Assembly: GCF_008905045.1 (NCBI RefSeq)
Contig: NZ_VWMY01000012.1
Span: forward strand, 133,769-197,768
Direction of reading: 5' to 3'
DNA from: Streptomyces albicerus
Lineage (GTDB): Bacteria > Actinomycetota > Actinomycetes > Streptomycetales > Streptomycetaceae
Length of the DNA stretch: 64,000 nucleotides
Part shown: piece after piece, positions 61,730-64,000 of the stretch
How the letters are laid out: every line of letters begins with the position of its first letter
Numbering within the stretch: the first letter of the stretch is position 1
Made by a program: the position numbers and the translations under genes
The notes under the pieces: model-generated
Seen by the model: only the letters and a program-made list of their open reading frames with translations
What the model was told of the DNA's origin: nothing
Databases searched by the model: none

Positions 61730-62472
61730 GCTTCCGCCTCCTCGGCGGCGGCCTTCCGCTCGGCCAGTCCCTGGCGGCGCAGCACAATGGCCTGTCTCAC
61801 ATAGTCGAGCCCGGTGACGACGGTCAGGGCGACCGCCACAGCCATCACCCAGAACCTCAGAGTCGCCAGCGGCCCCGTCAGCGCCAGAATGTACATGCCA
61901 ACGGCCGTGCCCTGCGCGAGCGTCTTCAGCTTGCCGCCGCGGCTGGCGGGGATCACGCCGTAGCGGATCACCACGAAGCGCAGCAGGGTGATCCCGAGCT
62001 CGCGTCCGAGGATCACTCCGGTCACCCACCACGGCAGATCGCCGAGTGAGGAGAGACAGATCAGCGCCGCTCCCATGATCGCCTTGTCGGCGATCGGGTC
62101 GGCGATCTTCCCGAAGTCGGTGACGAGGTTGTACGTACGCGCCAGATGGCCGTCGAAGATGTCCGTGATCATGGCGACGGCGAAGGCGGCCCAGGCCCAG
62201 GCCCGCCACACGGGGTCGTATCCGCCCTCGGCCAGCATCAGCGCCACGAAACCCGGCACGAGGACGAGCCGGAGCATGGTGAGGAGATTGGCGACGTTCC
62301 ACAGGCTCGCCTGGTTGACGACCGCTGCGCTCAGCTTCGCGCCACGCGGCGTTTTCGAGCCTTGGGCGCCGGAGGCACCCGTAGCAGAGGTTCCCTTACC
62401 GGAAGCGCCGGCAGCACCATGCGTACCGGGCGCACCGGGGCCGCCCGCCGCGGATGCCGGGGCTCCGGTCAT
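61726..62472 (-). CDS. pgsA: CDP-diacylglycerol--glycerol-3-phosphate phosphatidyltransferase
   Basis: A 248-residue membrane enzyme making phosphatidylglycerol phosphate. The CDP-alcohol phosphotransferase motif is complete: DIFDGHLAR ... [12 protein letters not shown] (D-G-x2-A-R-x8-G-x3-D-x3-D). About five helices. The first ~45 residues are a Gly/Ala-rich leader. ATG 62472 overlaps the rimO stop by ATGA. Actinobacteria have several pgsA paralogues; this is the one beside rimO and cinA. Confidence 0.92.
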   Translation of the reverse strand: MTGAPASAAGGPGAPGTHGAAGASGKGTSATGASGAQGSKTPRGAKLSAAVVNQASLWNVANLLTMLRLVLVPGFVALMLAEGGYDPVWRAWAWAAFAVAMITDIFDGHLARTYNLVTDFGKIADPIADKAIMGAALICLSSLGDLPWWVTGVILGRELGITLLRFVVIRYGVIPASRGGKLKTLAQGTAVGMYILALTGPLATLRFWVMAVAVALTVVTGLDYVRQAIVLRRQGLAERKAAAEEAEA

Positions 62473-63959
62473 CTGGCCGCCTCCTCAGTACACACGGTCG
62501 AGCCCGGGAGCGGCTCGGCCACCAGATCGACACCTTCCGTACCGACCACCTTCGCCTCGACCATACGGCCGACGGTCAGACCTTCGCTGCTCGTGAACAG
62601 CACCTGGCCGTCGGTCTCGGGCGCCTGGTGCGCACCGCGGCCGTACGCAGCGTCCTCCTCGCCGCCGGAACCGGCGGAGCCGACGGACTCGACCAGCACC
62701 TGCAGGGTCTCGCCGACGCGCTCCTCCGCCCGCTGCGACACCAGCTCCTCGGCGAGCCGGGACACGCGCGCGAGGCGCTCGGCGACGACGTCCTCGTCCA
62801 GCTTGTTCTCGTACGTCGCCGCTTCGGTGCCCTCCTCGTCGGAGTACCCGAAGACGCCGATCGCGTCCAGTCGCGCGCCGTTCAGGAAGCGCTCCAGCTC
62901 CGCCAGGTCGTCCGCGCTCTCGCCGGGGAAGCCCACGATGAAGTTGGACCGCACACCGGCCTGCGGGGCCTTGGACCGGATCGTGTCGAGCAGCTCCAGG
63001 AACTGGTCGGTGCTTCCGAAGCGCCGCATCGCGCGCAGCACACCGGGGGCGGAGTGCTGGAAGGACAGGTCGAAGTAGGGGGCGATCTTCGGCGTGGAGG
63101 TCAGCACGTCGATGAGCCCGGGCCGCATCTCGGCGGGCTGCAGGTAGCTGACCCGCACCCGCTCGATCCCGTCGACGGCGGCGAGCTCGGGCAGCAGCGT
63201 CTCCAGGAGCCGGATGTCGCCGAGGTCCTTGCCGTACGAGGTGTTGTTCTCGGAGACCAGCATGATCTCCTTGACGCCCTGCTCGGCGAGCCAGCGGGTC
63301 TCACCGAGGACGTCGGACGGCCGCCGCGAGATGAAGGAGCCGCGGAAGGACGGGATGGCGCAGAAGGAGCAGCGCCGGTCGCAGCCGGAGGCGAGTTTCA
63401 CCGAGGCGACCGGGGACCCGTCGAGCCGGCGGCGCAGGGGCGCACGGGGGCCCGACTCCGGAGCGAGCCCCTCCGGAAGATCGACCGGACCGTGCCCCGG
63501 AAGGGCGACCTCCGCGCCCGCGCTCTGCCGCTCGGCGGGGCTGATCGGCAGCAGCTTGCGCCGGTCGCGCGGGGTGTGGGCGGCGTGGATCCCGCCGTTC
63601 AGAATCGTCTGGAGCCGGTCGGAGATGTCGGCGTAGTCGTCGAAGCCGAGCACGCCGTCGGCCTCGGGTAGGGCCTCGGCCAGCTCCTTGCCGTACCGCT
63701 CGGCCATGCAGCCCACGGCGACCACGGCCTGCGTTCTCCCATGACCCTTGAGGTCGTTGGCCTCCAGGAGGGCGTCGACAGAGTCCTTCTTGGCGGCCTC
63801 GACGAAGCCACAGGTGTTGACGACCGCGACGTCCGCTTCCTCGGCGTCCTCCACAAGGTGCCAGCCGTCCGCCTCCAAGCGGCCTGCGAGCTCCTCCGAG
63901 TCCACCTCGTTACGGGCGCAGCCAAGAGTGACGAGTGCGACGGTACGGCGTTCAGGCAT
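62469..63959 (-). CDS. rimO: ribosomal protein uS12 methylthiotransferase
   Basis: A 496-residue radical SAM enzyme that methylthiolates Asp of ribosomal protein S12. The N-terminal cysteines are in TLGCARN, NTCGF and VGCMAERYG; the radical SAM motif is CDRRCSFC in [22 protein letters not shown] domain ends the protein. Extra residues (about 130-185, charged/Pro-rich) lie between the first and second domains, as is common in Streptomyces. ATG 63959 has no clear ribosome binding site. First gene of the rimO-pgsA-cinA chain. Confidence 0.95.
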   Translation of the reverse strand: MPERRTVALVTLGCARNEVDSEELAGRLEADGWHLVEDAEEADVAVVNTCGFVEAAKKDSVDALLEANDLKGHGRTQAVVAVGCMAERYGKELAEALPEADGVLGFDDYADISDRLQTILNGGIHAAHTPRDRRKLLPISPAERQSAGAEVALPGHGPVDLPEGLAPESGPRAPLRRRLDGSPVASVKLASGCDRRCSFCAIPSFRGSFISRRPSDVLGETRWLAEQGVKEIMLVSENNTSYGKDLGDIRLLETLLPELAAVDGIERVRVSYLQPAEMRPGLIDVLTSTPKIAPYFDLSFQHSAPGVLRAMRRFGSTDQFLELLDTIRSKAPQAGVRSNFIVGFPGESADDLAELERFLNGARLDAIGVFGYSDEEGTEAATYENKLDEDVVAERLARVSRLAEELVSQRAEERVGETLQVLVESVGSAGSGGEEDAAYGRGAHQAPETDGQVLFTSSEGLTVGRMVEAKVVGTEGVDLVAEPLPGSTVCTEEAAR

Positions 63960-64000
63960 GGGCTCAAGACTACTTCGTCCTACTGACAGCCCACGTCGAC

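Noticed and set aside
1..64000. tRNA, rRNA or CRISPR features
   Set aside because: No cloverleaf-like sequence, rRNA segment or regularly spaced repeat-spacer array was recognised by eye; a tRNAscan or CRISPR finder run would be decisive.

Overview
The window is high-GC actinobacterial chromosome, almost certainly Streptomyces. Starts are mostly ATG/GTG, many genes overlap by ATGA or GTGA, and the order recX-recA, DUF3046, lhr, nei, dpsB, clgR, cinA, pgsA, rimO together with miaA-miaB, dapF, rshA and hflX is the S. coelicolor core arrangement (recalled as roughly SCO5750-SCO5801, here inverted). No rRNA, tRNA or CRISPR array was recognised.

Left part (1-11 kb). A minus-strand NRPS-independent siderophore cluster (diaminobutyrate-type aminotransferase, IucA/IucC synthetase, GNAT acetyltransferase) runs off the left edge. 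Next to it, on the plus strand, is an uncommon five-gene cluster (5404-10961): a TusA-like/radical SAM fusion, a DoxX-like membrane protein, and a PhnD/PhnC/PhnE-type ABC transporter whose binding protein resembles the clade annotated as putative selenate transporters. I consider this the best candidate in the window for an undescribed system.

Middle-left (11-34 kb). A VOC protein, two tandem paralogous lipoprotein serine proteases, hflX, an M1-like secreted peptidase, rshA (RelA/SpoT homologue), dapF, a small membrane protein, miaA, two small cytoplasmic proteins (one of the MT0933 antitoxin type), an extradiol-dioxygenase-like protein, a RelE/ParE-like protein and miaB. Then comes the glutamate module: a membrane-anchored TAXI binding protein, the two-component pair gluK-gluR, and the divergent uptake operon gluABCD, with a perfect 32-base palindrome between gluB and gluC.

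Accessory insert (about 34.1-38.8 kb). This stretch has lower GC and decayed insertion sequences: an IS5-type transposase pseudogene and an IS701-type element with intact inverted repeats but a broken transposase. It also holds two paralogous small secreted proteins with identical four-cysteine spacing, and an orphan NarL/LuxR-type regulator that lacks the phospho-acceptor aspartate and carries a rare TTA codon.

Right part (39-64 kb). An FAD monooxygenase, cysteine dioxygenase, an FtsX-type permease cotranscribed with an ArsR-type regulator (palindromic operator array upstream), recX-recA with a recognisable LexA-regulated promoter, an AI-2E family exporter, DUF3046, a prenyltransferase-fold protein, AzlCD with an AraC regulator, the giant helicase Lhr, Nei, an SDR oxidoreductase with a probably leaderless transcript, DpsB, ClgR, CinA, PgsA and RimO. 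DNA repair (recA, recX, lhr, nei), tRNA/ribosome modification (miaA, miaB, rimO) and stress regulation (rshA, clgR, dpsB) dominate the core. The siderophore cluster, the radical SAM cluster and the 34-38.8 kb insert are the accessory parts.
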